Below, piece after piece: positions 1 through 5,988 of a stretch of DNA of 7,030 bases (positions are counted from its first letter, which is position 1; every line of letters begins with the position of its first letter). This DNA comes from Thermoplasmata archaeon (GTDB lineage: Archaea > Thermoplasmatota > Thermoplasmata > Lutacidiplasmatales > UBA184). The notes beneath the pieces were generated by a model, which was not told the DNA's origin, made no database searches, and was given only the letters and a program-made list of their open reading frames with translations. The translations under genes and the position numbers were made by a program. The DNA lies in NCBI GenBank assembly GCA_030043405.1, contig JASHXS010000167.1:1-7030 (forward strand). The letters run 5' to 3'.

Positions 1-495
1 CGAGCCGAACAGTCGGTCGCGGCCATGGCCCAAGAGCGTCGGGACGACCGAGAGCAAGTACTCGTCGACCAGGTTCTGTTCGATCAGAGCGCGCGGAAAG
101 GCGACGCCACCGGGGACCAGCATGTTCTCGCCGCGTTGTCGCTTTCGACGGGCAATCTCCTGGGCGACCGAGCCCCGGACGATCGTGGTCCCCGACCAGT
201 CCGCCTTCGGGAGGGTACGGGAGAACACGACCTTCGGCGTCTCATTCAAGAAACGGGCCTGTTTCTTCCAATCAGCCGGCGTCGACGGATCAGTGGCCGC
301 CTTCGGCCAGAAGCTGGCGAACTGTCGGTAGGTGCCTTTCCCCATGAGGAGCGTATCGACCCGGGCTGCGCCTGTGTCGTCGAGCGCGGCGTCCAACTCC
401 TTCCAGTACGTTCGATCGGTGATCGGAACGAAGCCGTCCGGACTGTCCGCGAACCCGTCCAACGTGACGTGCATCTGGAGCACCACCTTCCGCAT
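1..495 (-). CDS. RibD C-terminal / DHFR-fold family reductase (3' end cut by window edge)
   Basis: This is the first 165 codons of a protein that runs off the left edge, read from the ATG at 495. It belongs to the YwjB/YyaP-like group with the RibD C-terminal (dihydrofolate-reductase-like) fold. Members are presumed soluble NAD(P)H-dependent reductases, mostly of unknown substrate. Visible signatures, in order: the opening strand and turn MHVTLDGFAD (residues 8-17), LLMGKGTYRQF with a following WP (49-64), PKVVFSRTL (87-95), and VPGGVAFPRALIEQNLVDEY (127-146). The last matches the family's glycine pair, which contacts the nucleotide, followed by the LVDE helix. TLLGHGRDRLFG at the cut end is the usual last strand, so probably only about 10-25 residues are missing. 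The ATG is the only start that keeps the conserved first strand, and no Shine-Dalgarno site precedes it. It is divergent from the tRNA. A direct role in folate reduction cannot be claimed, because this family is distinct from true FolA. Confidence 0.87.
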   Translation of the reverse strand, partial: MRKVVLQMHVTLDGFADSPDGFVPITDRTYWKELDAALDDTGAARVDTLLMGKGTYRQFASFWPKAATDPSTPADWKKQARFLNETPKVVFSRTLPKADWSGTTIVRGSVAQEIARRKRQRGENMLVPGGVAFPRALIEQNLVDEYLLSVVPTLLGHGRDRLFGS

Positions 496-533
496 GGCCG
501 AACCCCCGGGCTGATGCGCGCGAACCGGGCCGA

Positions 534-540
534 GTATTTC
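534..540 (-). promoter_or_regulatory. Candidate TATA-like box for the RibD-C family reductase
   Basis: On the minus strand the sequence reads GAAATAC, the only AT-rich stretch in an otherwise GC-rich spacer, about 40 bp upstream of the ATG at 495. This would place transcription start roughly 10-15 nt before the start codon. The match to the archaeal TATA consensus is loose. A perfect 10-bp palindrome (CTCGTACGAG, 551-560) lies just upstream of it and could be a protein-binding site. Confidence 0.3.
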
Positions 541-656
541 ATCGAGCCAGCTCGTACGAGAGCGGGCGACGGCGCGCCCGAGGTGCGACCGGGACAACTC
601 AGGAGGCGGAACCTTGGGAAAGGTTCAAACAGGTCGCCCGCTAAGGACCCGCCGGC

Positions 657-761
657 GCTCCCGTAGTCTAGTGGTCAAGGATAGAGGCCTCTCGAGCCTC
701 TGACGCGGGTTCAAAGCTGGTCGGCCTGCGCGGCCGGCCGGGGAAACTCCCGCCGGGAGCA
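657..761 (+). tRNA. tRNA-Glu (anticodon CTC) with an intron in the T-loop
   Basis: Removing a 32-nt intron (716-747) gives a complete 73-nt cloverleaf. The acceptor arm is GCTCCCG (657-663) paired perfectly with CGGGAGC (754-760), with discriminator A761. The D arm is 666-669 paired with 679-682, with loop GG at 673-674. The anticodon stem is GAGGC/GCCTC (684-688/696-700) around loop CTCTCGA, giving anticodon CTC at 691-693 (Glu). A 4-nt variable region follows. The T stem is GCGGG/CCCGC (705-709/749-753) with spliced loop TTCAAAT. No CCA is encoded: the bases after the discriminator are CCTC. Without the intron the T loop would be 39 nt, so ordinary bacterial-type detection would miss or truncate this gene. 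It carries glutamate to the ribosome and must be spliced by the archaeal tRNA-splicing endonuclease and ligase. A GGTTCAAAC motif at 622-630 sits where a box A could lie, but it is a poor TATA match. Confidence 0.93.
716..747 (+). other. Archaeal-type tRNA intron (32 nt) at tRNA position 59/60
   Basis: The intron folds into a 10-bp hairpin, 717-726 with 732-741 (two G-U pairs), closed by loop TGCGC. Between this hairpin and the T stem lies a bulge-helix-bulge pattern. A 4-position central helix is formed by TTCA (710-713) with GGAA (742-745), three Watson-Crick pairs plus one A-G mismatch. It is flanked by 3-nt bulges AAG (714-716) and ACT (746-748) on opposite strands. The archaeal splicing endonuclease cuts between the second and third nucleotide of each bulge. 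Those cuts remove exactly 716-747 and leave the canonical T-loop TTCAAAT. The exon-intron topology (5' exon pairing with the 3' end of the intron) is the same as in standard 37/38 introns. The cut positions are inferred from the fold; sequence alone also allows boundaries shifted by 1-3 nt. Confidence 0.88.
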
Positions 762-773
762 CCTCTTGGGACT

Positions 774-979
774 GGGGGACGTCTCTCGTTTCCAGGCTCC
801 TCCTCGGACCTCACGGAGCGGCCGCCGGTGGAGGAGGCGGGTCCGGACATCCCCGGATTCCCGCCGCGACATAGATCCGGGTCCGAATTCGCGGGAGTGG
901 GCCAGCTTGCGCGAGACGCAAACTCGGGACTGGCCGAAGCGTGATAACGAGGGCCGTCTGGGTCGGGGGACCTCTCTCG
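774..979. repeat. Imperfect direct repeat pair (15 nt) in the spacer before the reductase gene
   Basis: GGGGGACGTCTCTCG (774-788) recurs as GGGGGACCTCTCTCG (965-979) with one mismatch, 191 bp apart. The second copy ends 16 nt before the GTG start of the MTHFR-like gene, and the first begins 12 nt after the tRNA. The 762-995 spacer shows no convincing ORF, no tRNA-like fold and no clear TATA box. The repeat could be a paired protein-binding site or chance similarity in GC-rich DNA. Confidence 0.4.
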
Positions 980-995
980 GGTCGAAGAGATCGCC

Positions 996-1916
996 GTGAC
1001 CCCCCTCACCGCTTTTGCCGACGCCCTCCGAGACCGCCCGCTGCTCTTCGAGCCCGTCCCCCCGTCGCTTCGCTCCAGCGGGGCTCGGGTGAGCCGGTAC
1101 ACGGACCAGTTGCTCGAGCTGGTCCGCGAGGTCCCTCGCGTGGATGCCCTCAACGTGCCCGAGCTGGTGGACGAGAACCACGAGGGACGGCCGTACTATC
1201 GGTCGGGAGACATCCGCGCGTTTGCTCGGACGCTGGCGAGCGCCGCCGCCCGGGAGGTGGTCATCAACAAGGTAGTGGCCCACTTGCCCTCGGTCGAGGC
1301 GCTCGAAGCCTGGGCGCGGGAGACCGTCGAACTGGGAGTGCGCAACGTCGTGCTGGTCGGCGGTTCGAGCCGGTACATCCCCTATCCCGGTCCCCCGGTC
1401 ATCGAGGCGAACCGGGTCTCCGGACCGGTGTTACAACGAGCCGGTGGCCACCTCGGCAACATCGCCATCCCCCAACGGACCGGGGAAGCCCACCGGATGG
1501 TCGCGAAGACGAAAGCTGGCGCTTCGTTCTTCACCACTCAGATCCTGTTTGACTCGGACGCTGCGATCCGGTTGGTACGCGACTACGACCGGCGGTGTCG
1601 GGAGTCGGATTGCGCCCCGGCCACGGTCCTGCTCAGCTTCGCGTCGATCACCGAGGAGAGCGACGCCGAGTTCGTCCAGTGGCTCGGCGCCGACCTCCCG
1701 GAGCGGGTCGCCCGCTCCATTCTGGAAGGGGAGGAGGTCGGGGCGGGGTCTCGTTCCGTCGAGAACGCGGTGCGGGTGTGGGAGGAGGTGCGGACGGGGT
1801 ACGTCCCTTCTCCGGCGGGCGTGCCCCTCGGGGTCAATGTAGAGCAGGTCAACCAACGGCACCTCGCCCCCGCCGGCGAGCTGCTTCGGGCCTTCGCGCA
1901 ACGGCTCGAGCGGTAG
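996..1916 (+). CDS. Methylenetetrahydrofolate reductase (MTHFR)-like protein
   Basis: A 306-aa TIM-barrel protein of the MTHFR (MetF) superfamily, about the size of bacterial MetF. The family reduces a methylene-carrier (CH2-H4folate, or an archaeal pterin analogue) to the methyl form used by methionine synthase. Visible signatures: the first strand LLFEPVPP (16-23) with Glu19 matching the catalytic Glu of the MetF FEFFPP motif; DALNVPEL (50-57); KTKAGASFFTTQILFD (171-186), matching the MetF KxxAGAxxxITQxxFD motif with Gln182; GADLPERV (231-238); and the closing strand GVPLGVNVEQVNQ (275-287). The segment where MetF carries the flavin-contacting LRGD is LVGGSS here (120-125), so the Asp is absent and the cofactor may differ. 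The GTG at 996 is the only candidate start after the in-frame stop at 945, and no strong Shine-Dalgarno site precedes it. It converges on the metE operon with 11 bp between stops. Fold confidence is high; exact substrate is inferred from context. Confidence 0.82.
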   Translation: MTPLTAFADALRDRPLLFEPVPPSLRSSGARVSRYTDQLLELVREVPRVDALNVPELVDENHEGRPYYRSGDIRAFARTLASAAAREVVINKVVAHLPSVEALEAWARETVELGVRNVVLVGGSSRYIPYPGPPVIEANRVSGPVLQRAGGHLGNIAIPQRTGEAHRMVAKTKAGASFFTTQILFDSDAAIRLVRDYDRRCRESDCAPATVLLSFASITEESDAEFVQWLGADLPERVARSILEGEEVGAGSRSVENAVRVWEEVRTGYVPSPAGVPLGVNVEQVNQRHLAPAGELLRAFAQRLER

Positions 1917-1927
1917 GCGCCGGACGG

Positions 1928-3070
1928 TCAGCCCGCCCCGGTCTGGGCCTGACGGGCCCGGCGCGCCCCTTCGACCATGTTGGTGAGCTTCTCATAAGCC
2001 ACCTCCAGCCGGCGCGTTCGCAGTCCGCAGTCCGGGTTCACCCAGATCCGGCTGGGGTCCCCCAGCACCTGAGCCGCCCGCTCGATGCGGTTCTGGACGA
2101 CTTCGGGGGACTCGATGGCGTCCCTGTGTACGTCCAGTACGCCGAGCCCCACCTCGCGAGTGTCCCCGTACTCGCGGAGCAGCGACAGCATGGCGTAGGC
2201 GTCGTGGTCCTCGGTGTCCCGGTTCGCGAACTCCCAGGCCCACTGTCGGCATCGTTTGGCCTCGAGCAGGGCCGGAAAGAGCGACCGGTAATCCGAGAAG
2301 CAGATGTGCATCGAGAACTCCGCATCGAGGCCCTCGGTCGCGACGTTGAACCCCTCCGCGACCAGGGCGGCTTGATCCGGGTGGGTACCCGCGGCCGGCT
2401 CGTCGATCTGGATCACGCGGCAGCCATGGTCGATCATCGCCGCCAGGGTCGGGCGGATCGCCTTGCGGGCGACATCCACGACGAACTCGCGCTGCGCCTC
2501 TCGGCGTTGGGTCCGCCCCTTCCAGCCGGGGATGCGGCCGAGATAGTATTCGTTGAACGACCAGTCCGCGATGGTGTACGGACCCGTGACCGGCAGTTTC
2601 GGTGTGGCCCGCGCATGGGAGCGAACGAAGTCGAATTCCTCGAGGTCGTACGGATGCCCGAGGCCCACTTCCCCGGTGATGGCCCCCTTCAGGTAGTACT
2701 TGCTGTCGAACGAGCGGACGTGCCCGAGCAGCTCGAAACCCTGCATCTGACGGACGGCGTGCTCGTACATCTCCACCCGGCGGGCCTCGCCGTCGTAGAC
2801 GCGGTCAAGGCCCGCACTTTCGAGGAAGCGGAGGGCAAACGCCGCCCCCCAGTCCCGTACCTGGGCCCCGGACACGTCCGTCCCCCCGTTCGACAGAAAG
2901 TGACCGACGGTCGCATCCTCGACGGGGGCGAAACCGAGCTGCTGGTTCCAACCAAGGAACTCCTTCCGCGCGGCAGGCGACAGCGGCGTGTGACGTTGCC
3001 CCTGCAGCTGCCAGAGAGGCCGCGCCAGGCTGCCGATCTCCTGCGTACGGAAGAGTTTCGACTCGCTCAT
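1928..3070 (-). CDS. Methionine synthase, cobalamin-independent type, catalytic (C-terminal-half) subunit
   Basis: A 380-aa stand-alone homologue of the catalytic barrel of MetE, which transfers a methyl group to homocysteine to make methionine in the cytoplasm. The full zinc/homocysteine site is visible: His255 and Cys257 in MHIC (254-257), Glu280 in AWEFANRD (278-285), and Cys348 in NPDCGLRTR (345-353). QIDEPA (221-226) is the substrate-carboxylate motif of the family. EIGSLARP (11-18) is the usual first strand. Bacterial MetE is about 750 aa with two barrels; here the halves are separate genes. The ATG at 3070 overlaps the upstream gene's stop as ATGA, and GGAGG lies 9 nt before it, so this start is firm and translation is probably coupled. 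An open frame continues upstream of this ATG but is only the shadow of the preceding gene. The methyl donor (folate, methanopterin type or methyl-corrinoid) cannot be read from sequence. Confidence 0.92.
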   Translation of the reverse strand: MSESKLFRTQEIGSLARPLWQLQGQRHTPLSPAARKEFLGWNQQLGFAPVEDATVGHFLSNGGTDVSGAQVRDWGAAFALRFLESAGLDRVYDGEARRVEMYEHAVRQMQGFELLGHVRSFDSKYYLKGAITGEVGLGHPYDLEEFDFVRSHARATPKLPVTGPYTIADWSFNEYYLGRIPGWKGRTQRREAQREFVVDVARKAIRPTLAAMIDHGCRVIQIDEPAAGTHPDQAALVAEGFNVATEGLDAEFSMHICFSDYRSLFPALLEAKRCRQWAWEFANRDTEDHDAYAMLSLLREYGDTREVGLGVLDVHRDAIESPEVVQNRIERAAQVLGDPSRIWVNPDCGLRTRRLEVAYEKLTNMVEGARRARQAQTGAG

Positions 3071-4044
3071 GACCGTCCGCCTCCGTTCCGGAGCGCCGTT
3101 TGGGCCCCGTTCAGCAGCGGCAGTTTGCGGACCGCGGACTCCCATGGCAGCAGGTCGAGTGGGCCACCGGGGCCGATTTGAACCCGGTCGACGCCCGCGG
3201 CCTCGCAAGCTGCGTGGACCTGACGGGCGATGTCGGCGGGGTTCTCGAGCAACGTGGTTCGAGGGTCCAGGACTCCGAGCCCCAACCCACGGCCGGCGGG
3301 ATGTCCGGCCAGGTCGCGAACCTCCGTCTCGGCCAGGTCGACCCCGACCCCCTGGGCGGGGAGTCGGCGGAGAAGGGGGAGTACCGGGGCGGCGTCGCCG
3401 AAGAACGACCAAACGTAGGAAGGCGCGGTCCCGAGCGTTTCCGCGATCGCGCGGTACGCGGCGATGGTCGACTCGCCCGCGGTCGGGGCAGGCGGGTGCA
3501 CGACGAGGCTGGGCTCTTGGAACTGGAAATTCAAGTACCCGGTCGTTCGCAGCTCCGCGACTTCCGCGGCCAGCAGCCGTCCGATCCGGTGGATCAGGGC
3601 TTCGGTCGTCTCCCCGGATCGATTGTCGATCATCGTGGCGAAAGTGTAGGGACCCGGCAGGATCGCCTTCGCCGTCGCTGCCTCGATCCCCGCCTCCGCA
3701 GCGGGGAACCAACCGCCCAGGGCACCCGCACTACGGTCGGGCGGTGCGTGGAGAATCGGCTGACGGTAGAACGTATTCGTTTCGTACCAGCGGGTGACCG
3801 GCCCGACCTCAAAGCCGGACCACCCCTCCGCGAACGGTCGGAACAAGTCGGCCCAGCGAAGATAGCCGCCGGTCGCGGGCGCGAGGTGGTGCGTCTGCTC
3901 CAAGCGGGCCAACTCCGTCGCGGTCGATCGGTACAACCGCCCGACTTCCTCGGCGGAGGTTCGGCCCCGGTCCAGGTCCCGCGTCGCCCGCACCAACGCC
4001 TCGGAGCGGGGGAACGGTCCGGTGAGGCTCGAGTCAACCTGCAT
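3067..4044 (-). CDS. MetE N-terminal-half-like protein lacking the zinc site
   Basis: A 325-aa protein resembling the non-catalytic barrel of MetE and archaeal stand-alone relatives, first gene of the metE pair. Family-like segments are GPFPRS (9-14), YLRWADLFRPF (61-71), ETNTFYRQPIL (88-98), LPGPYTFATM (129-138) and FQFQEPSL (173-180), where QEP replaces the catalytic DEP. The zinc ligands of its partner are missing: the HxC segment becomes WSFFGDAAP (212-220), and NPDCGL becomes GPGGPL (291-296). It therefore probably does not catalyse methyl transfer by itself. It may form a heterodimer with the catalytic half and help bind the methyl donor, as the N-terminal barrel does in full-length MetE; this is inference. 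The ATG at 4044 is chosen because homology begins immediately after it and a TATA-like box lies 24-31 bp upstream. The open frame extends 34 codons further up, through that box. Confidence 0.82.
   Translation of the reverse strand: MQVDSSLTGPFPRSEALVRATRDLDRGRTSAEEVGRLYRSTATELARLEQTHHLAPATGGYLRWADLFRPFAEGWSGFEVGPVTRWYETNTFYRQPILHAPPDRSAGALGGWFPAAEAGIEAATAKAILPGPYTFATMIDNRSGETTEALIHRIGRLLAAEVAELRTTGYLNFQFQEPSLVVHPPAPTAGESTIAAYRAIAETLGTAPSYVWSFFGDAAPVLPLLRRLPAQGVGVDLAETEVRDLAGHPAGRGLGLGVLDPRTTLLENPADIARQVHAACEAAGVDRVQIGPGGPLDLLPWESAVRKLPLLNGAQTALRNGGGRS
3080..3084 (-). promoter_or_regulatory. Shine-Dalgarno site for the catalytic metE gene
   Basis: The minus strand reads GGAGG here, with 9 nt to the ATG at 3070, inside the end of the upstream coding region. 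It fixes the start of the second gene. The first gene of the pair has no such site at its ATG, the usual archaeal pattern of a leaderless first gene and ribosome-binding sites within the operon. Confidence 0.7.
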
Positions 4045-4067
4045 GGCGGCCCTTCCACGACGTCCTG

Positions 4068-4075
4068 CCTTAACC
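4068..4075 (-). promoter_or_regulatory. TATA-like box of the split metE operon
   Basis: The minus strand reads GGTTAAGG, an AT core in a GC-rich region, 24-31 bp upstream of the ATG at 4044. This is the spacing expected of a leaderless archaeal transcript starting at or next to the ATG. The core is short, so the assignment rests mainly on position. Confidence 0.5.
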
Positions 4076-4091
4076 GTGTCGCCGCCGCGGA

Positions 4092-4125
4092 CCGGTGCGG
4101 GACGGGAAACGGGATTGCGCACCGG
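4092..4125. repeat. 8-bp inverted repeat in the divergent metE / winged-helix promoter region
   Basis: CCGGTGCG (4092-4099) and CGCACCGG (4118-4125) are perfect inverted copies separated by 18 nt, about 26 bp centre to centre. They lie upstream of the metE TATA-like box and 55-88 bp before the winged-helix ATG. Three CGGGA copies (4098-4102, 4103-4107, 4110-4114) overlap or sit between the arms. The arrangement suits a dimeric regulator site, but could be chance in GC-rich DNA. Confidence 0.4.
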
Positions 4126-4167
4126 ACAATCGGACGAGAAGGTCAAGTGCGCGGTCGACTCGGGTTC

Positions 4168-4172
4168 GAGGA
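4168..4172 (+). promoter_or_regulatory. Shine-Dalgarno-like site for the small winged-helix gene
   Basis: GAGGA lies 7 nt before the ATG at 4180. It favours that start over the in-frame GTG at 4147, which would add 11 residues with no domain-like character. Confidence 0.5.
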
Positions 4173-4179
4173 ATGCGCC

Positions 4180-4410
4180 ATGCCGTCTTCATCGGCCGGG
4201 ATTCCGGCGGGCGGACTGGACGCGGTGGTTGCCATCGTCCGGCGGGCCCCCGGGCCGATCCGTCGTCGCCAGATCTTGGACGAGCTCGAGCGCGACGGTC
4301 ATCGACTCTCGCTCGCGGGCCTGAACCGGATACTCCAACTGGCCACGGATCACGGTTGGTTGCGCGATAGCCCCGAAGGACTCCGCCCGGGCCGTTCTTC
4401 TCCGCCCTAG
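4180..4410 (+). CDS. Small winged-helix-like DNA-binding protein (putative regulator)
   Basis: A 76-aa protein I cannot assign to a named family. Residues 13-67 have the pattern of a single winged helix-turn-helix domain. A first amphipathic helix LDAVVAIVRRA (13-23) is followed by PIRRRQILDELERDGHRLS (26-44, helix 2 and turn), the likely recognition helix LAGLNRILQLATDHGWL (45-61), and a short wing RDSPEGLRPG (62-71). The N-terminus and the SSPP tail look disordered. It is divergent from the split metE pair across a 135-bp region containing an inverted repeat, so regulation of metE or of itself is a reasonable inference. It converges on the antiporter with 90 bp of featureless sequence between them. 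The protein is rich in Arg and short, so it could conceivably be a spurious ORF, but the helix spacing and the ribosome site argue for a real gene. Confidence 0.62.
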   Translation: MPSSSAGIPAGGLDAVVAIVRRAPGPIRRRQILDELERDGHRLSLAGLNRILQLATDHGWLRDSPEGLRPGRSSPP

Positions 4411-4500
4411 CGTGCACGGCTCCGGTGGGAGCTCGGGAGCGACCGCGGCGCCGGACCAGGTCCCCGTCGGGCGAGCTTCCCCACGACCGCCCGGCTGCGG

Positions 4501-5823
4501 CTACACGATGGGACGTTCGTCGTCGGGCAGGACAGATCGCGGAGGGAGCGACGAACCCACCGGCGGCTGGTGTCCTGCGGACTCGGCCGTGAGTCGCTCG
4601 TCGGTGAGACCCCGGACGAAGGGCCGGGCCCCGATGGGGGAGAGGAAGGTGGTCACCAGCCCCACCCCGGCGACGATCGTGTAGGTGGGTACATCGAAGA
4701 TGCCGTCCGTCAGCAGGATCGTGGCCATCGCGAGCTCGACGGCCCCGCGGCTCGACAGCAACCAGCCGGCCGCCAGCGACTCTTGACGAGACCACCCCAG
4801 GCTCCGCGTCACGAGGGCTCCCATCCCCACCTTGGCCATGACCGCGAACAGGCACAACGAAGCGAACAAGACGACGGCCAGCGGGTCGGTGAACAGCCCC
4901 GCGAAATCGGTGCTGAACCCGACCAGGGCGAAAAAGAGCGGGATGAAGAAACCCCAGCTGATCGCCTCGAACAGGAAACTCACCGACCGGTGTTCCCGGG
5001 CTCCCGCGCTCTCCGGGGTGACGAGCAACCCGGAGTAGAAGGCCCCCAGGACGAAGGTCAGGCCCAGGAACTGGGAATACAGCGCCGCGCCCAAACCGAT
5101 GCAGATCAGCAGGGCAAAGCCGGCGTCGCGGGATCGCCATGTCTCACGGAATCGGTTGACGAGCCGATCCCAGAGGCGCAGCGCCCGGAGGGCCCGGAGC
5201 AGCATGTGGATGGCGAGGATGGAGGCGAGGAACAGGCCCACCGTCACGACCGAGATCGCGATGGCGTCCATCGAGCTGGCTCCGCTCGCGGTGATGTTGA
5301 GGAGGATCGCGAAGGCCGTCACGGCCGCGAGCTCGTTGATGACGGACGCGTTGAGCAGGAACGTCCCGAAGCGCGTCTTCATCAGCCGAAACTCTCGGAG
5401 CATGATCGCGAGGACCGGGAGAGCGGTGATCGAGATCGTCATCGCCACGAACAACTGCTTGGTCGTACTCCAACTCGGGTAGAGCACGTGGACGACGGCG
5501 GCCCCCCCTAGGAACGGCACCAGGAAGATCGCGATCCCGAGCAGGGCCGCCGATAATCCGGTATCCCAGATCTGTTCGGGGCTGACGGCCAGCCCGGCCA
5601 TGAGGAGGATGAAGAACGTCGCGATCGTCTGGATCCCCGTGAAATCGCTCGGCGTGCTCGCGATGCCGAGGAACGGGCCGAGGAGGCTGGGACCGAGCAG
5701 CACGCCCACCAGGAGCTGCCCGACCAGGGCGGCCTGGCCGAAGCGCGTGAAGATCTCTCCGACGATGACGGCCAGCGCGAGGAGCAGGAAGAGCGCGATC
5801 AGGAACTCAGTGGTCGCGTTCAC
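4501..5823 (-). CDS. CPA2-family cation/proton antiporter
   Basis: A 440-aa polytopic membrane protein of the monovalent cation:proton antiporter-2 family (Na+/H+ exchanger domain), with roughly 12-13 hydrophobic segments across residues 5-400. Family marks are LVGVLLGPSLLG (38-49), FILLMAGLAVSPEQ (71-84), MTISITALPVLA (128-139, the unwound-helix TALPV motif), the late-helix Lys331 in AKVGMGALVTR, and SSRGAVELAMA (357-367). It would exchange Na+ or K+ for H+ across the cytoplasmic membrane, in pH or salt homeostasis. The ion-binding pair, usually DD, ND or QD in relatives, falls at Asn163-Glu164 (VINELAAV), an unusual combination. There is no TrkA-N or USP regulatory domain; the last 40 residues are a Pro/Ser-rich cytoplasmic-type tail. 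The GTG at 5823 is chosen because a strong TATA box lies about 30 bp upstream and there is no Shine-Dalgarno site. Ion specificity is unknown. Confidence 0.92.
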   Translation of the reverse strand: MNATTEFLIALFLLLALAVIVGEIFTRFGQAALVGQLLVGVLLGPSLLGPFLGIASTPSDFTGIQTIATFFILLMAGLAVSPEQIWDTGLSAALLGIAIFLVPFLGGAAVVHVLYPSWSTTKQLFVAMTISITALPVLAIMLREFRLMKTRFGTFLLNASVINELAAVTAFAILLNITASGASSMDAIAISVVTVGLFLASILAIHMLLRALRALRLWDRLVNRFRETWRSRDAGFALLICIGLGAALYSQFLGLTFVLGAFYSGLLVTPESAGAREHRSVSFLFEAISWGFFIPLFFALVGFSTDFAGLFTDPLAVVLFASLCLFAVMAKVGMGALVTRSLGWSRQESLAAGWLLSSRGAVELAMATILLTDGIFDVPTYTIVAGVGLVTTFLSPIGARPFVRGLTDERLTAESAGHQPPVGSSLPPRSVLPDDERPIV

Positions 5824-5849
5824 GCTGGTCGACGGTGTGGCGGCTGGCG

Positions 5850-5858
5850 ATATAAATG
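5850..5858 (-). promoter_or_regulatory. Archaeal TATA box of the antiporter gene
   Basis: The minus strand reads CATTTATAT, matching the archaeal TTTATAT core, centred about 30 bp upstream of the GTG at 5823. It is the strongest promoter signal in the window and predicts a leaderless or near-leaderless transcript. The rest of the 5824-5988 spacer is GC-rich, with no other gene-like signal. Confidence 0.72.
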
Positions 5859-5988
5859 TCCGAGTCCACGCTTCCGTAGATTCCGTAGCCGCGGGACATC
5901 CGGAGGCCCCCGCGCCGCGGGCGTCACGCAGGGAGCCCCCGGCGTCTGGCGCCCGGATCGGAGCCGTCGAAACGTGGTGGGCGACGAC

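Noticed and set aside
622..630. GGTTCAAAC, nearly identical to the T-arm GGTTCAAAG at 708-716, suggesting a second tRNA fragment
   Set aside because: No acceptor, D or anticodon arm can be formed around it; it is short enough to be chance.
25..666. Long plus-strand open frame (213 codons) across the left end
   Set aside because: It lies antisense to the clear RibD-C family reductase and runs into the tRNA; its translation is Arg/Gly/Pro-rich with no recognisable motif.
939..960. GTGATAA resembling a C/D-box sRNA C box
   Set aside because: It mismatches RUGAUGA and no CUGA D box lies at a suitable distance.
1917..1927. Possible terminator between the convergent MTHFR-like and metE genes
   Set aside because: Only 11 bp, with no T-tract on either strand and no hairpin; no terminator can be supported here.
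1595..3181. Plus-strand open frame of 528 codons opposite the metE gene
   Set aside because: It is antisense to the catalytic MetE half, whose zinc-site motifs are intact. High GC readily gives long shadow frames.
3071..3712. N-terminal extension of the catalytic MetE frame (214 codons upstream of the chosen ATG)
   Set aside because: The extension overlaps the MetE N-half gene in another frame and is low-complexity. The ATGA overlap and GGAGG site support the start at 3070.
3100..4179. Upstream part of the open frame that contains the small winged-helix gene
   Set aside because: It is antisense to the MetE N-half gene and Arg/Gly-rich. Only the part from the ATG at 4180 has domain-like character and its own ribosome site.
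4570..5511. Plus-strand 313-codon open frame opposite the antiporter
   Set aside because: Its Glu/Asp/Arg/Gln-rich translation is the typical complement of membrane-protein codons; the antiporter on the other strand is unambiguous.
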